A stretch of DNA of 64,000 nt from the NCBI RefSeq assembly GCF_021869765.1, contig NZ_CP084580.1:868001-932000 (forward strand). The letters run 5' to 3'. Of the stretch, positions 8,343-16,596 are shown one piece after another. The DNA comes from Chryseobacterium sp. MEBOG06 (GTDB lineage Bacteria > Bacteroidota > Bacteroidia > Flavobacteriales > Weeksellaceae). The position numbers and the translations under genes are program-made. The notes below the pieces were generated by a model. The model was not told the DNA's origin. It did no database searches and worked only from the letters and a program-made list of their open reading frames with translations. Positions within the stretch are counted from its first letter, which is position 1, and every line of letters starts with the position of its first letter.

Positions 8343-10451
8343 ATGAGAAAACTTTTACTATTATTTTTTCTGTGTTTATTTCGTACTTTCTATGCTCAGG
8401 CAGATTGTGCAACAGCATTATCGGTTTGTGGAAATTCAAATATCACTTACAGCCCTACCGGATATGGTGATGTTAAGGAATTGGTGAATTCAGGAAGTTG
8501 TATAGATGCAACTGGTGAGCATAATTCAATCTGGTATAAAATTACAATTGCTACAGGAGGAACTCTTACATTTGATCTGGTACCGAATGATCAGGATGCC
8601 GATTATGACTGGGCGATTTTTGGCCCTAATGTAAGCTGTGGAAGTCTGGGAGCTCCTATACGATGCAATGCAGCAACGGTAATAGGAGTAGGGGCTTCTA
8701 CAGGATTAAATATGACCAGTACAATTCTAAGTGCCGCAGGAGGTTCCCTTACCCCTTATTGTAAATATATGGACGTTTTGCCAGGGCAGACGTATTATTT
8801 ATTTATTGACAATTGGGTAAGCAGTACCAGTACTACAACGGCTCCCTTTGCTTTGACATGGGGAGGAACGGCAACACTGGCATCTCCATTTACAGATCCG
8901 AATATTCAGACTTATCCCTTCCATCCTCCGGGAGTTCCGGCTGCTAATCCAGCTGATCCCAGAGAAGTTGTGATATGCTCAAGTACAGCATTATTTGATT
9001 TTTCTATATTGTCTCCGGATATTATTAACGGAAATTCGAGTTTTGGGGTAAGTTACCATGTTACTCAGAATGATGCTTTAACAGGCAATAATCCTATTAC
9101 AGCTCCAAGAATGGTTAATACAAGTACTGTTTATTACTACAGTATCAACTATACAGATCCTGCTAATCCAGGGAATCCTCTTAATAAATGTAAACAGGTC
9201 GGAAAATTTAAATTTAAAGATGGTTCTATTACGGTTAAGAATGCAACATTGACAGAGTGTAACAATAATAATGCGGGGACAGCACTTTTTGACCTGACCA
9301 CAGCAGATGTTTTTGTCGGGACAAACGTTACCAAGAAATATTATCATACGATGTCTGATCTGAATGCCGGGATTAATGAGATTACAACACCTATGGCATT
9401 TGTATCTGCAGAAGGAGTTATTTATGTGAAAGTGATTTCTGAATTTGGATGTAGTGCTGTAGCACAGATTACTTTAAAATTCTATCCTCCGATAGTAGTA
9501 AATGAGGCAACGCTGAGATCATGTTTTATTGAAACTAATCCGTCCACAGCACTGTTTAATCTTACGAATGCTTCTGTAATTGCCCAGCAGAACCCTATTC
9601 CTTTAAAAAAATATTATCCGTCATTAACGGATGCTATTAATCAAACCAATGAAATTATCAATTCAAGTGCTTATACTGCCCCTAACGGATTTGTCTATGT
9701 AAGGGTTTTCAATGCACAAGGTTGCTATAATGTGGCTAAAATTACTCTAATAGTCATTGCTCCGGTATATTCCAGTGTTCTCAAAGACCAGACTATCTGT
9801 GCTGAAGACCAGACGATATTGGATGCAGGTCCCGGATTTAAAAGCTATGAATGGAGTACTGGTGCTACTACTCAAACAATCAAAGCAGGAATCGGAATGT
9901 ATTGGGTGAAGCTTAAAACTGGTGATTGTATTACAACACAGGCTGTAAAAGTATTGCCTTCCGAACAACCTGTTGTTTCCAATATTGATATTGCCAACAA
10001 TACAGTCACTGTATCAGTAATAGGAGGTAATCCTCCGTATAAATATTCAACCGACAATATTATCTGGCAGGATTCCAATGTTTTCAATAACCTTGTAAGA
10101 GGAGATCATAAAATACTGGTAAAAGACGCTTATGATTGTGATCCTGTAGAAATTGGAATTGTCGTGCCTAACTTAGTGAATGTTATTACTCCTAATGCTG
10201 ATGGTATTAACGATGTGATCGATTATTCTGCATTGGGCAGCAAGCAAAATCTGATCATGAGTATCTTTGACAGATATGGAAATAAAATCTTTCAGGCAGA
10301 TAAACAGAACGGGTACAAATGGGACGGTACCCAGGGAGGAAGAAGAGTGCCTACCGGAACATATTGGTATTCTGTGACATGGAATGAAAATGATAAAAAG
10401 AATACTCCTGTCAAGTTTTCAGGTTGGGTATTGGTTAAAAACAGAGAATAA
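8343..10451 (+). CDS. Secreted T9SS type B sorting-domain protein
   Basis: A 702-residue exported surface protein. The signal peptide MRKLLLLFFLCLFRTFYAQA is followed by a domain with paired Cys residues and several Ig-like repeats, each containing a CxxxNxGxALFDL-type element (for example near residues 300-320 and 390-410). The last 90 residues start VITPNADGINDVIDYSAL and contain SIFDRYGNKIF, YKWDGTQGGRRVPTGTYWY and end SGWVLVKNRE. That is the type B (gliding-motility/SprB-like) T9SS C-terminal signal, so export through the T9SS, whose gldKLMN core lies at 22034-26808, is expected. A TATATTTG -7-like box is at 8278-8285. The ligand or role on the surface is unknown; adhesin-like by architecture. 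Confidence 0.88.
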   Translation: MRKLLLLFFLCLFRTFYAQADCATALSVCGNSNITYSPTGYGDVKELVNSGSCIDATGEHNSIWYKITIATGGTLTFDLVPNDQDADYDWAIFGPNVSCGSLGAPIRCNAATVIGVGASTGLNMTSTILSAAGGSLTPYCKYMDVLPGQTYYLFIDNWVSSTSTTTAPFALTWGGTATLASPFTDPNIQTYPFHPPGVPAANPADPREVVICSSTALFDFSILSPDIINGNSSFGVSYHVTQNDALTGNNPITAPRMVNTSTVYYYSINYTDPANPGNPLNKCKQVGKFKFKDGSITVKNATLTECNNNNAGTALFDLTTADVFVGTNVTKKYYHTMSDLNAGINEITTPMAFVSAEGVIYVKVISEFGCSAVAQITLKFYPPIVVNEATLRSCFIETNPSTALFNLTNASVIAQQNPIPLKKYYPSLTDAINQTNEIINSSAYTAPNGFVYVRVFNAQGCYNVAKITLIVIAPVYSSVLKDQTICAEDQTILDAGPGFKSYEWSTGATTQTIKAGIGMYWVKLKTGDCITTQAVKVLPSEQPVVSNIDIANNTVTVSVIGGNPPYKYSTDNIIWQDSNVFNNLVRGDHKILVKDAYDCDPVEIGIVVPNLVNVITPNADGINDVIDYSALGSKQNLIMSIFDRYGNKIFQADKQNGYKWDGTQGGRRVPTGTYWYSVTWNENDKKNTPVKFSGWVLVKNRE

Positions 10452-10473
10452 TATATAAATATAATACATAGAA

Positions 10474-10505
10474 AAAACCACTTCAAACGAAGTGGTTTTG
10501 TTTTT
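10474..10505 (+). terminator. Rho-independent terminator
   Basis: The stem AAAACCACTTC/GAAGTGGTTTT (10474-10484 / 10489-10499) has a 4-nt loop and is followed by TTTTT, 22 bp after the stop of the type B protein. Confidence 0.88.
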
Positions 10506-10540
10506 AAAAGTGTTTACATTAGTGGATAAAATCAGAAAAT

Positions 10541-11134
10541 ATGAAAGACCTGTTTGTTAAACGCTTTGAATATTATAAATCTCTTGGAGATAAGACTTTT
10601 GATCAGTTGACGGAGGAACAGATTTTTTGGAAGTATAACGAAGAAAGTAATTCTATAGCGGTTATTGTGAAACATATAGCAGGAAATATGCTTTCCAGGT
10701 GGACCAATTTTCTGACGGAAGATGGTGAAAAGCCCTGGCGTAGCCGTGATGAAGAATTTGTAGATAGTTTTAAGACTAAAAAAGACGTTCTTGATTACTG
10801 GAAAAAAGGATGGAAGTGCTTTTTTGATGCTTTGAGCCAGATTAATGATAAAAACCTTTACGAAACAATTTATATAAGAGGAGAAGCTCACTCTGTTATC
10901 GATGCTGTTTTCAGACAGTTGGCACATTATCCTTATCATATCGGTCAGATTGTCTACATCGCTAAAATGATGAAAAACGGAAACTGGGAAACACTTTCCA
11001 TTGCCAGAAATAAATCTCAGGAATTTAATCATGACATGAAAAATAAATTTCCGGATAAAGGCGAATCAGAAATCAATTCATCTCCGGTCTGTTTTCAAAA
11101 TAGCCCTGAAGTAAGAGATGAATACAAACAATAG
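10541..11134 (+). CDS. DUF1572 family protein (DinB-like fold)
   Basis: A 197-residue cytoplasmic protein. It shows the DinB/DUF1572 pattern: VKHIAGNMLSRWTNFLTEDG with a His around residue 45, and later HYPYHIGQI with two His residues. These three His are the metal ligands of the DinB four-helix bundle. Bacterial DUF1572 members are of unknown function; related DinB proteins are thiol-dependent metalloenzymes or stress-induced. It lies between a terminator and the mtaB promoter, so it is its own unit. The last 25 residues are low-complexity and polar. Confidence 0.82.
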   Translation: MKDLFVKRFEYYKSLGDKTFDQLTEEQIFWKYNEESNSIAVIVKHIAGNMLSRWTNFLTEDGEKPWRSRDEEFVDSFKTKKDVLDYWKKGWKCFFDALSQINDKNLYETIYIRGEAHSVIDAVFRQLAHYPYHIGQIVYIAKMMKNGNWETLSIARNKSQEFNHDMKNKFPDKGESEINSSPVCFQNSPEVRDEYKQ

Positions 11135-11146
11135 ATTGAATCAATC

Positions 11147-11175
11147 TTGAGTTATTATTAAAATTACTATCTTTG
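11147..11175 (+). promoter_or_regulatory. Bacteroidota sigma-A type promoter of mtaB
   Basis: TTG at 11147-11149 and TATCTTTG at 11168-11175 are separated by 18 nt, matching TTG-N18/19-TAnnTTTG. The start codon of mtaB lies 25 bp downstream. Confidence 0.75.
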
Positions 11176-11200
11176 CACCCATAAAATTCAGGAGTAACAA

Positions 11201-12547
11201 ATGTCTACTTTTCATAGAACTGCCGCGTTTCATACACTGGGCTGCAAATTAAATTTTGCAGAAACATCTACTATTGCCCGTCAATTAACAGATGCAGGTT
11301 ATGATAAGGTAAGTTTTGATGACAAGGCGAATGTGTATGTCATCAATACGTGCTCAGTTACAGAAAATGCTGATCGTGAGTGTAAACTTCACGTAAAAAG
11401 AGCAATGAAGGCCAATCCGGAAGGACTGGTTGTTATTGTAGGCTGTTATGCACAATTGAAGCCTGAAGAGATTTCACAGATTGATGGTGTTGATCTTGTT
11501 CTTGGAGCTAAAGAAAAGTTTAATATTCTGAGCTATCTTGATGATTTGGAGAAAACAGACAATCAAGGTATTGTTCATTCATGTGAGATCGAAGAGACCG
11601 ACTTCTTTATCGGAAGTTACTCTATTGGAGACAGAACCAGAGCTTTCCTGAAAGTACAGGATGGCTGTGATTATAAATGTACCTACTGTACTATTCCGCT
11701 AGCAAGAGGGATTTCTCGTTCAGATACCATCGAAAATGTTCTTAGAAATGCCACGGAAATTGCTGCGAAAGACATCAAAGAAATTGTTCTTACAGGTGTT
11801 AATATCGGTGATTATGGTAAAGGCGAATTCGGAAATAAAAGACACGAACATACTTTTCTTGATCTTATTTCAGAACTGGACAAGGTAGAAGGCATTGAAA
11901 GAATCCGTATTTCTTCTATTGAACCTAACCTGTTGAAGGATGAAAGTATTGAACTGGTTTCTAAAAGTAAAAGTTTTGTTCCGCATTTTCATATTCCGCT
12001 GCAGTCCGGAAGCGATGATTTATTGAAAAGGATGAAACGCCGCTACCTGACAAAACTTTATAATGACAGAGTAAATAAGATCCGCGAGGTAATGCCTGAT
12101 GCGGCTATTGGTGTAGATGTCATTGTAGGATTCCCTGGTGAAACTGAAGAAAGATTTATGGAAACGTATAATTTCCTTAATGAACTTCCTATCACTTATC
12201 TGCATGTATTTACCTATTCTGAAAGAGAAAATACAGAAGCCACAGCTATGGAAGGAGTAGTGCCGGTAGCGGAAAGAAAAAAACGTAATAAAATGCTTAG
12301 AATCCTTTCTGAAAAGAAAAAAATGGCATTTTATCAGACTCAACTTGGAAAAACGCTTCCTGTACTTTGGGAGCATGAAAATAAAGACGGAAAAATGTTT
12401 GGCTTCACAGAAAATTATGTGAGAGTCCAGAAAGACTTTGATTCCGCATTCGTTAATCAAATCGAATTTCTAAATTTAGAAAAAATCCTGTCAGATGGCA
12501 CGGTCTCAGTGCAATCTTCTTACCAAAATTTTTTAGCAAAAGCATAG
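11201..12547 (+). CDS. mtaB: tRNA t6A37 methylthiotransferase MtaB
   Basis: A 448-residue cytoplasmic radical-SAM enzyme that converts t6A to ms2t6A at position 37 of ANN-decoding tRNAs. The N-terminal UPF0004 domain carries the three auxiliary-cluster cysteines in GCKLNFAE, NTCSVTENAD and GCYAQLKPEE. The radical-SAM motif is CDYKCTYC near residue 155. The reading HIPLQSGSDDLLKRMKRRY and the following GVDVIVGFPGET are family-typical. A C-terminal TRAM-like extension completes the usual length. It has its own promoter, and the next gene starts 54 bp downstream without a visible terminator. Confidence 0.93.
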   Translation: MSTFHRTAAFHTLGCKLNFAETSTIARQLTDAGYDKVSFDDKANVYVINTCSVTENADRECKLHVKRAMKANPEGLVVIVGCYAQLKPEEISQIDGVDLVLGAKEKFNILSYLDDLEKTDNQGIVHSCEIEETDFFIGSYSIGDRTRAFLKVQDGCDYKCTYCTIPLARGISRSDTIENVLRNATEIAAKDIKEIVLTGVNIGDYGKGEFGNKRHEHTFLDLISELDKVEGIERIRISSIEPNLLKDESIELVSKSKSFVPHFHIPLQSGSDDLLKRMKRRYLTKLYNDRVNKIREVMPDAAIGVDVIVGFPGETEERFMETYNFLNELPITYLHVFTYSERENTEATAMEGVVPVAERKKRNKMLRILSEKKKMAFYQTQLGKTLPVLWEHENKDGKMFGFTENYVRVQKDFDSAFVNQIEFLNLEKILSDGTVSVQSSYQNFLAKA

Positions 12548-12601
12548 GCTCTTTGCAAAAATTCCACTAAATTTATTTTTAAACTTTTAAATACTACATT
12601 C

Positions 12602-14119
12602 ATGAGAGATAAGTTTTTATCTTGGGGAATTGTATTAGTAGTTGCTACATGGATTATAGCACTGCTGATCAGAACGCATTACTGGATACCTACGCTGTTA
12701 TCCGTAATTTATGCATTAGGTGTGTACAATGCTTACCAATCAAAACATGCTATTTTGAGGAATTTCCCTGTTTTGGGATACTTCAGATATTTTTTTGAGA
12801 GTATTTCACCCGAAATGCAGCAGTACTTTATCGAAAGGGAGACTGATGGGAAACCATTTCCAAGAAATCAGCGTTCAGCAGTATACAGACGAGCTAAGAA
12901 CTTAAGTGATACTGTAGCATTTGGAACACAGCTGGAAGTTAATCATAGAAAATACGAAGGAATCAAACATTCTATCTATGCAAAATCACCTTCGGAAGAG
13001 CTTCCAAGAGTTTGGGTAGGCGGAGAGCAGTGTACCCAGCCTTATCATGCTTCTTTATTGAATATTTCTGCAATGAGCTTTGGAGCATTAAGTGATAGGG
13101 CTCAGATTTCATTAAATAAAGGGGCGAAAAAAGGAAATTTCTATCATAATACAGGAGAAGGAGGTATTTCACCTTACCATATGGAAGGAGGTGACTTATG
13201 CTGGCAGATCGGTACCGGATACTTTGGATGCCGTGATGACGAAGGAAAGTTTAATCCTGAATTATTTAAAAAATACTCAACCCTTCCTAATGTGAAGATG
13301 GTGGAGATCAAATTATCACAAGGGGCAAAACCTGGCCACGGAGGTGTTCTTCCGGGAGTTAAAAATACTCCGGAAATTGCAGCAATCCGTCATGTCACAC
13401 CAGGGATGACTGTAATTTCGCCGCCATCACATAGTTCTTTCTCTGATGCTGCAGGATTGTTGAGGTTTGTACAGCAGCTAAGAGAGCTTTCAGGAGGAAA
13501 ACCGATCGGATTTAAACTGTGTATCGGAGATACCAAAGAATTTGAAGATATCTGTGTGCAAATGAATGTTCTGAAAATCTATCCGGACTTCATTACGATA
13601 GATGGAGCCGAAGGAGGTACAGGAGCCGCACCACCTGAATTTTCAGATGGAGTAGGGATGCCTTTGGAACCAGCTTTGATCTTTGTAAACAGAACGCTTA
13701 ATAACTATAATTTAAGAAGTAAATTAAGAGTTATTGCCAGCGGTAAAGTTCTTACCAGCCTTGATATTCTGAGAGCAGTTGCTATGGGAGCAGATATGTG
13801 TAATAATGCAAGAGGATTTATGTTCTCTTTAGGATGTATTCAGGCATTGAGATGTAATTCCAACAATTGCCCTACTGGAGTGGCTACACAGGATAAAATG
13901 CTTATCAAAGGACTTGATGTCACTGATAAAAGTGAAAGAGTGTATCATTTCCATAAAAATACACTTCATACCTGTAATGAATTGATTGCCGCTGCAGGAA
14001 GAAGTTCTTATGAAGAGGTAGATGCTACAATGTTTATGAGAGGAGATGAATTTGACCACCTTGCAGATCTTTATTTCCCGGATATTTTGGGGAATGTAAA
14101 ACAGAAAGCAAGATTTTAA
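12602..14119 (+). CDS. FMN-binding glutamate synthase family protein
   Basis: A 505-residue protein with two N-terminal hydrophobic segments (residues about 5-45), so it is probably membrane-anchored. The rest matches the central FMN-binding/synthase domain of glutamate synthase: SAMSFGALS, NTGEGGISPYH, KLSQGAKPGHGGVLPG, TIDGAEGGTGAAPPEFSDG. A cysteine cluster near the end (LGCIQALRCNSNNCPTGV) corresponds to the 3Fe-4S ligands. The glutaminase domain of GltB is absent, so it is a stand-alone GltS-like oxidoreductase whose substrate is not established. It is followed by a strong terminator. Confidence 0.88.
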   Translation: MRDKFLSWGIVLVVATWIIALLIRTHYWIPTLLSVIYALGVYNAYQSKHAILRNFPVLGYFRYFFESISPEMQQYFIERETDGKPFPRNQRSAVYRRAKNLSDTVAFGTQLEVNHRKYEGIKHSIYAKSPSEELPRVWVGGEQCTQPYHASLLNISAMSFGALSDRAQISLNKGAKKGNFYHNTGEGGISPYHMEGGDLCWQIGTGYFGCRDDEGKFNPELFKKYSTLPNVKMVEIKLSQGAKPGHGGVLPGVKNTPEIAAIRHVTPGMTVISPPSHSSFSDAAGLLRFVQQLRELSGGKPIGFKLCIGDTKEFEDICVQMNVLKIYPDFITIDGAEGGTGAAPPEFSDGVGMPLEPALIFVNRTLNNYNLRSKLRVIASGKVLTSLDILRAVAMGADMCNNARGFMFSLGCIQALRCNSNNCPTGVATQDKMLIKGLDVTDKSERVYHFHKNTLHTCNELIAAAGRSSYEEVDATMFMRGDEFDHLADLYFPDILGNVKQKARF

Positions 14120-14144
14120 AAAACCATTGAGAAAGCATAAAAAT

Positions 14145-14184
14145 AAAAACCGCCTTATGTACATAAGGCGGTTTTTATTTTTGT
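14145..14184. terminator. Bidirectional terminator
   Basis: A perfect 32-bp palindrome (14145-14176, 16-bp half-sites containing ACCGCCTTATGT) is flanked by A- and T-runs. It lies between convergent genes ending at 14119 and 14192. Confidence 0.9.
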
Positions 14185-14191
14185 CATTTTT

Positions 14192-14956
14192 TTATTGTGG
14201 TTTTTGTACTTCGTCAGCTGGTCTGTCTGATCTTCCATAGATCTGGAAGTTGAAGATAAATGTTCTGTTTCTGTAAGATTCATTAAAATAAGGATAATGC
14301 GGGTTTCTTGCAAAAGCAGCTCTGGAAGGTACAATAATTACCCCCTGTAAATTATATGGGTTTCCTCCAGACAGGTTATCAAAAGCTTTGAACTTCTGTA
14401 ATGCCTCTCTGAATCCGGGTATTTGATAATAACCTGGCTGTTTGGCAGCGGTAGTGGTAGTGGTAGCAGCATCTATCACCTGTTGTTTTACATAGTAATA
14501 CATAGGATCAACAAGAGGAATTCCACTTCCGTTAATCGTATTCAGAAAAGTAAGCGTGTTGATGAATGACACTGTTCCGTTATTGTCACCTGCAAGACAA
14601 GCATAGCTTCTCCCCATGATTTTGATGACATCAGTATCACCAATAGTTTTTCCCTGATCTTCCGCAGGCTGTGCTCCATCTCTCACAATGTAGATTGTTC
14701 CTGAAGGTAAGGTCTTATAATTTAGCTCTGATAACTTTTTTTCATGATCATCAATTGTATCTGTAGCACTGAAAGCTTTTATATTTCCTTGTGTATCGAG
14801 ATAATTCTCATCCATATACTTCTTAATAGCCTGATCATCATAGGAATTTTGTGTATTGATGTCACTTGGTTCCTGGTATGTTTGCACATCATCATCTTTT
14901 TTACATGCAGAAAAACACAAAGATCCCGCAAGGATATATAAAAATATTTTTTTCAT
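14192..14956 (-). CDS. Lipoprotein, FKBP-like peptidyl-prolyl isomerase candidate
   Basis: A 254-residue envelope lipoprotein: signal MKKIFLYILAGSLCFSAC with lipobox FSAC, then KKDDD. The C-terminal 100 residues have the order of an FKBP domain (IPGFREALQKFK, then LQGVIIVPSRAAFARNPHYPYF, ending FIFNFQIYG), resembling the IPGWxEAL...IPPELAYG pattern of FKBP isomerases and of gliding-associated GldI. Several aromatic active-site residues of true FKBPs are not evident, so enzymatic activity is uncertain. A TACTTTTG box at 15002-14995 (minus) fits a -7 element. It is a single gene converging on a terminator. Confidence 0.7.
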   Translation of the reverse strand: MKKIFLYILAGSLCFSACKKDDDVQTYQEPSDINTQNSYDDQAIKKYMDENYLDTQGNIKAFSATDTIDDHEKKLSELNYKTLPSGTIYIVRDGAQPAEDQGKTIGDTDVIKIMGRSYACLAGDNNGTVSFINTLTFLNTINGSGIPLVDPMYYYVKQQVIDAATTTTTAAKQPGYYQIPGFREALQKFKAFDNLSGGNPYNLQGVIIVPSRAAFARNPHYPYFNESYRNRTFIFNFQIYGRSDRPADEVQKPQ

Positions 14957-15011
14957 TTCAAAAAACTTTAATTACTTTACAAATAATATAACGGCAAAAG
15001 TATAAAAAAAT

Positions 15012-15449
15012 ATGAGAATAGATAAATTTTTATGGAGCATTCGTTTTTATAAGACAAGAAATATTGCAGCAGAGGAGATTAAAAAGAACAGGGTTTCTAT
15101 AGGAACCTCTGCCGTAAAGTCATCTAAGGAGGTAAAAGAAGGAGATGTTATCAAAATCCGTAAGAATCAAATTGATTATAAAATAAAGGTAATTCAGATT
15201 CCTAAAAGCAGAATAGGAGCAAAGCTGGTCCCGCTTCATATACAGGATGTGACAGATAAAGAGCAGTACGAATTACTGAAACTCCGTAAAATGTCACAGG
15301 ATTACTACAGGAATAAAGGAGAAGGAAGACCTACTAAAAGAGACAGAAGGGATATGGATGAGTATGTAGGTAATGATATCGCTTCTGATTTTACAGATTG
15401 GGATGATTTCTTTGGAGAAACAGAGAATGAAGTTGAAAATGAAGATTAA
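15012..15449 (+). CDS. RNA-binding S4 domain protein (Hsp15-like)
   Basis: A 145-residue cytoplasmic RNA-binding protein. It starts with the S4 fold MRIDKFLWSIRFYKTRNIA and continues with a basic KKNRVSIG...VKEGDVIKIRK segment, as in Hsp15 (HslR), which recycles stalled 50S subunits. The tail is highly charged and acidic (DWDDFFGETENEVENED). It converges on aroK, and the two stop codons lie within a single inverted repeat. RNA binding is well supported; a ribosome-rescue role is by homology. Confidence 0.85.
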   Translation: MRIDKFLWSIRFYKTRNIAAEEIKKNRVSIGTSAVKSSKEVKEGDVIKIRKNQIDYKIKVIQIPKSRIGAKLVPLHIQDVTDKEQYELLKLRKMSQDYYRNKGEGRPTKRDRRDMDEYVGNDIASDFTDWDDFFGETENEVENED

Positions 15450-15500
15450 AAGAAATAATAGAAAAGCTCTAGAGATAGAGCTTTTCTATTATTTCTTTTA
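15447..15500. terminator. Shared terminator: perfect 25-bp inverted repeat between convergent genes
   Basis: Positions 15447-15471 and 15476-15500 are exact reverse complements with a GAGA loop. The left arm begins at the TAA of the S4 gene. The right arm lies inside the last codons of aroK, so the coding end of aroK is part of the hairpin. Confidence 0.85.
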
Positions 15501-15984
15501 CAATGTCTTCCGGTTCTCTGGAGTCTGTCCCCACACTGAATTGTGCTTTACTATAAAATTGATTTCTCTCAAATAAATGTTTTGCAATGAATTCCGGGAG
15601 ATCCTCATCAGAGATATTGGCAATTATTGGTCTTTTTTCTTTCTGTTTAGACAGTCGCTCTACCAAAGTTCCTACGGATGTTCTTAAAAAAACACTCCTT
15701 GAGCTGTGATTGATGATTTCCATATTGTTATAATACACCGGAGTTCCACCTCCAAGGCTTAAAACAACGTTTTCTTCAGAGGCCAGTATTTCTTCAAGTG
15801 CCTCTCTTTCCAGCTTTCTAAAGTAAATTTCCCCCTTTTTCTCAAAGATCTCAGGAATGGTTAATTTATTTCTTCTGGAAATCTCTTTATCGAGGTCAAT
15901 CAGTTTAAAATCTATTTTTTCGCTTAATATTTTGGAAATGTGAGATTTGCCACTTCCCATGTATCCGATCAATGAAATTACCAT
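15469..15984 (-). CDS. aroK: Shikimate kinase
   Basis: A 171-residue cytoplasmic enzyme that phosphorylates shikimate at the 3-hydroxyl using ATP, step five of the chorismate pathway. Visible features are the Walker A loop GYMGSGKSH (residues 6-14), the substrate Asp in IDLDKEISRR, the shikimate-binding LSLGGGTP, and the lid Arg in KEKRPIIA. Full length for the family. The 3' end overlaps the inverted-repeat terminator shared with the S4 gene. A candidate promoter upstream is weak. Confidence 0.95.
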   Translation of the reverse strand: MVISLIGYMGSGKSHISKILSEKIDFKLIDLDKEISRRNKLTIPEIFEKKGEIYFRKLEREALEEILASEENVVLSLGGGTPVYYNNMEIINHSSRSVFLRTSVGTLVERLSKQKEKRPIIANISDEDLPEFIAKHLFERNQFYSKAQFSVGTDSREPEDIVKEIIEKLYL

Positions 15985-16016
15985 GAATTTTTTTTAAACA
16001 AATTTGCGAAAAAGTT

Positions 16017-16045
16017 TTGAGATAAAGAAAAAAGTTATATCTTTG
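16017..16045 (+). promoter_or_regulatory. Promoter of the tRNA operon
   Basis: TTG at 16017-16019 and TATCTTTG at 16038-16045 with an 18-nt spacer are a textbook match to the Bacteroidota housekeeping promoter. The first tRNA begins 55 bp downstream. Confidence 0.8.
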
Positions 16046-16099
16046 CACCACTTAAAACAAGGGACATTACTTAAATGAAAACTTGATGAGTAAGTGACC

Positions 16100-16172
16100 G
16101 ACTCGGTAGCTCAGCTGGTAGAGCAATACACTTTTAATGTATGGGTCCTGGGTTCGAATCCCAGCCGGGTCA
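16100..16172 (+). tRNA. tRNA-Lys (TTT)
   Basis: A 73-nt cloverleaf. The acceptor GACTCGG pairs with CCGGGTC (one G-U pair). The anticodon stem is ATACA/TGTAT around loop CTTTTAA, giving anticodon TTT at 16133-16135. The T-loop GGTTCGAATCC is intact. The 3' CCA is not encoded. Identical to the copy at 16347. Confidence 0.97.
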
Positions 16173-16208
16173 CTAGCAATAAATATTACTAAATTCTGTG
16201 ATTTTATT

Positions 16209-16291
16209 GCCTGCGTGGTGAAATTGGTAGACACGCCATCTTGAGGGGGTGGTTTCCTAAGGATGTGCTGGTTCGAGTCCAGTCGCAGGCA
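16209..16291 (+). tRNA. tRNA-Leu (GAG)
   Basis: An 83-nt class II tRNA. Acceptor GCCTGCG pairs with CGCAGGC. Anticodon stem CCATC/GGTGG encloses loop TTGAGGG, giving anticodon GAG. There is a long variable arm and a T-loop GGTTCGAGTCC. Second gene of the Lys-Leu-Lys operon. Confidence 0.96.
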
Positions 16292-16346
16292 CTGCAAAGA
16301 AAAATTTATAGTTAATATTGAAATTTATTTCATTTTAATTGTGGCC

Positions 16347-16419
16347 GACTCGGTAGCTCAGCTGGTAGAGCAATACACTTTTAATGTATGGGTCCTGGGT
16401 TCGAATCCCAGCCGGGTCA
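16347..16419 (+). tRNA. tRNA-Lys (TTT), second copy
   Basis: Identical in sequence to the tRNA at 16100-16172, including anticodon TTT and the absence of an encoded CCA. It lies 55 nt after tRNA-Leu and is the last gene before the operon terminator. Confidence 0.97.
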
Positions 16420-16474
16420 CAAGTTTACTGAAAAGTAAATTTTTTTCATATTAATATTTTGTGATTTGGTGTTT

Positions 16475-16510
16475 CAAAGGCTTCCTTCAGGAGGCCTTTG
16501 ATTTTTTATT
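16475..16510 (+). terminator. Terminator of the tRNA operon
   Basis: The CAAAGGC...GCCTTTG stem (16475-16500, loop around TTCA) is followed by ATTTTTTATT. Confidence 0.8.
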
Positions 16511-16540
16511 GATAATAGATGTCAATATCTATAAACTAAA

Positions 16541-16577
16541 AAACTCTGATCGTAACGATCAGAGTTTGTATTTTTTT
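16541..16577. terminator. Terminator downstream of panC
   Basis: The perfect 12-bp stem AAACTCTGATCG/CGATCAGAGTTT (16541-16552 / 16556-16567) is flanked by A-rich sequence on the left and T-rich on the right. It lies 30 bp past the panC stop on the minus strand. Confidence 0.8.
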
Positions 16578-16596
16578 TGAAAGTATATAGTTGCTA

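Noticed and set aside
16100..16419. tRNA operon as an integration (att) site for a genomic island
   Set aside because: No integrase and no direct repeat of a tRNA 3' end beyond the two full tRNA-Lys genes; flanking genes are housekeeping.
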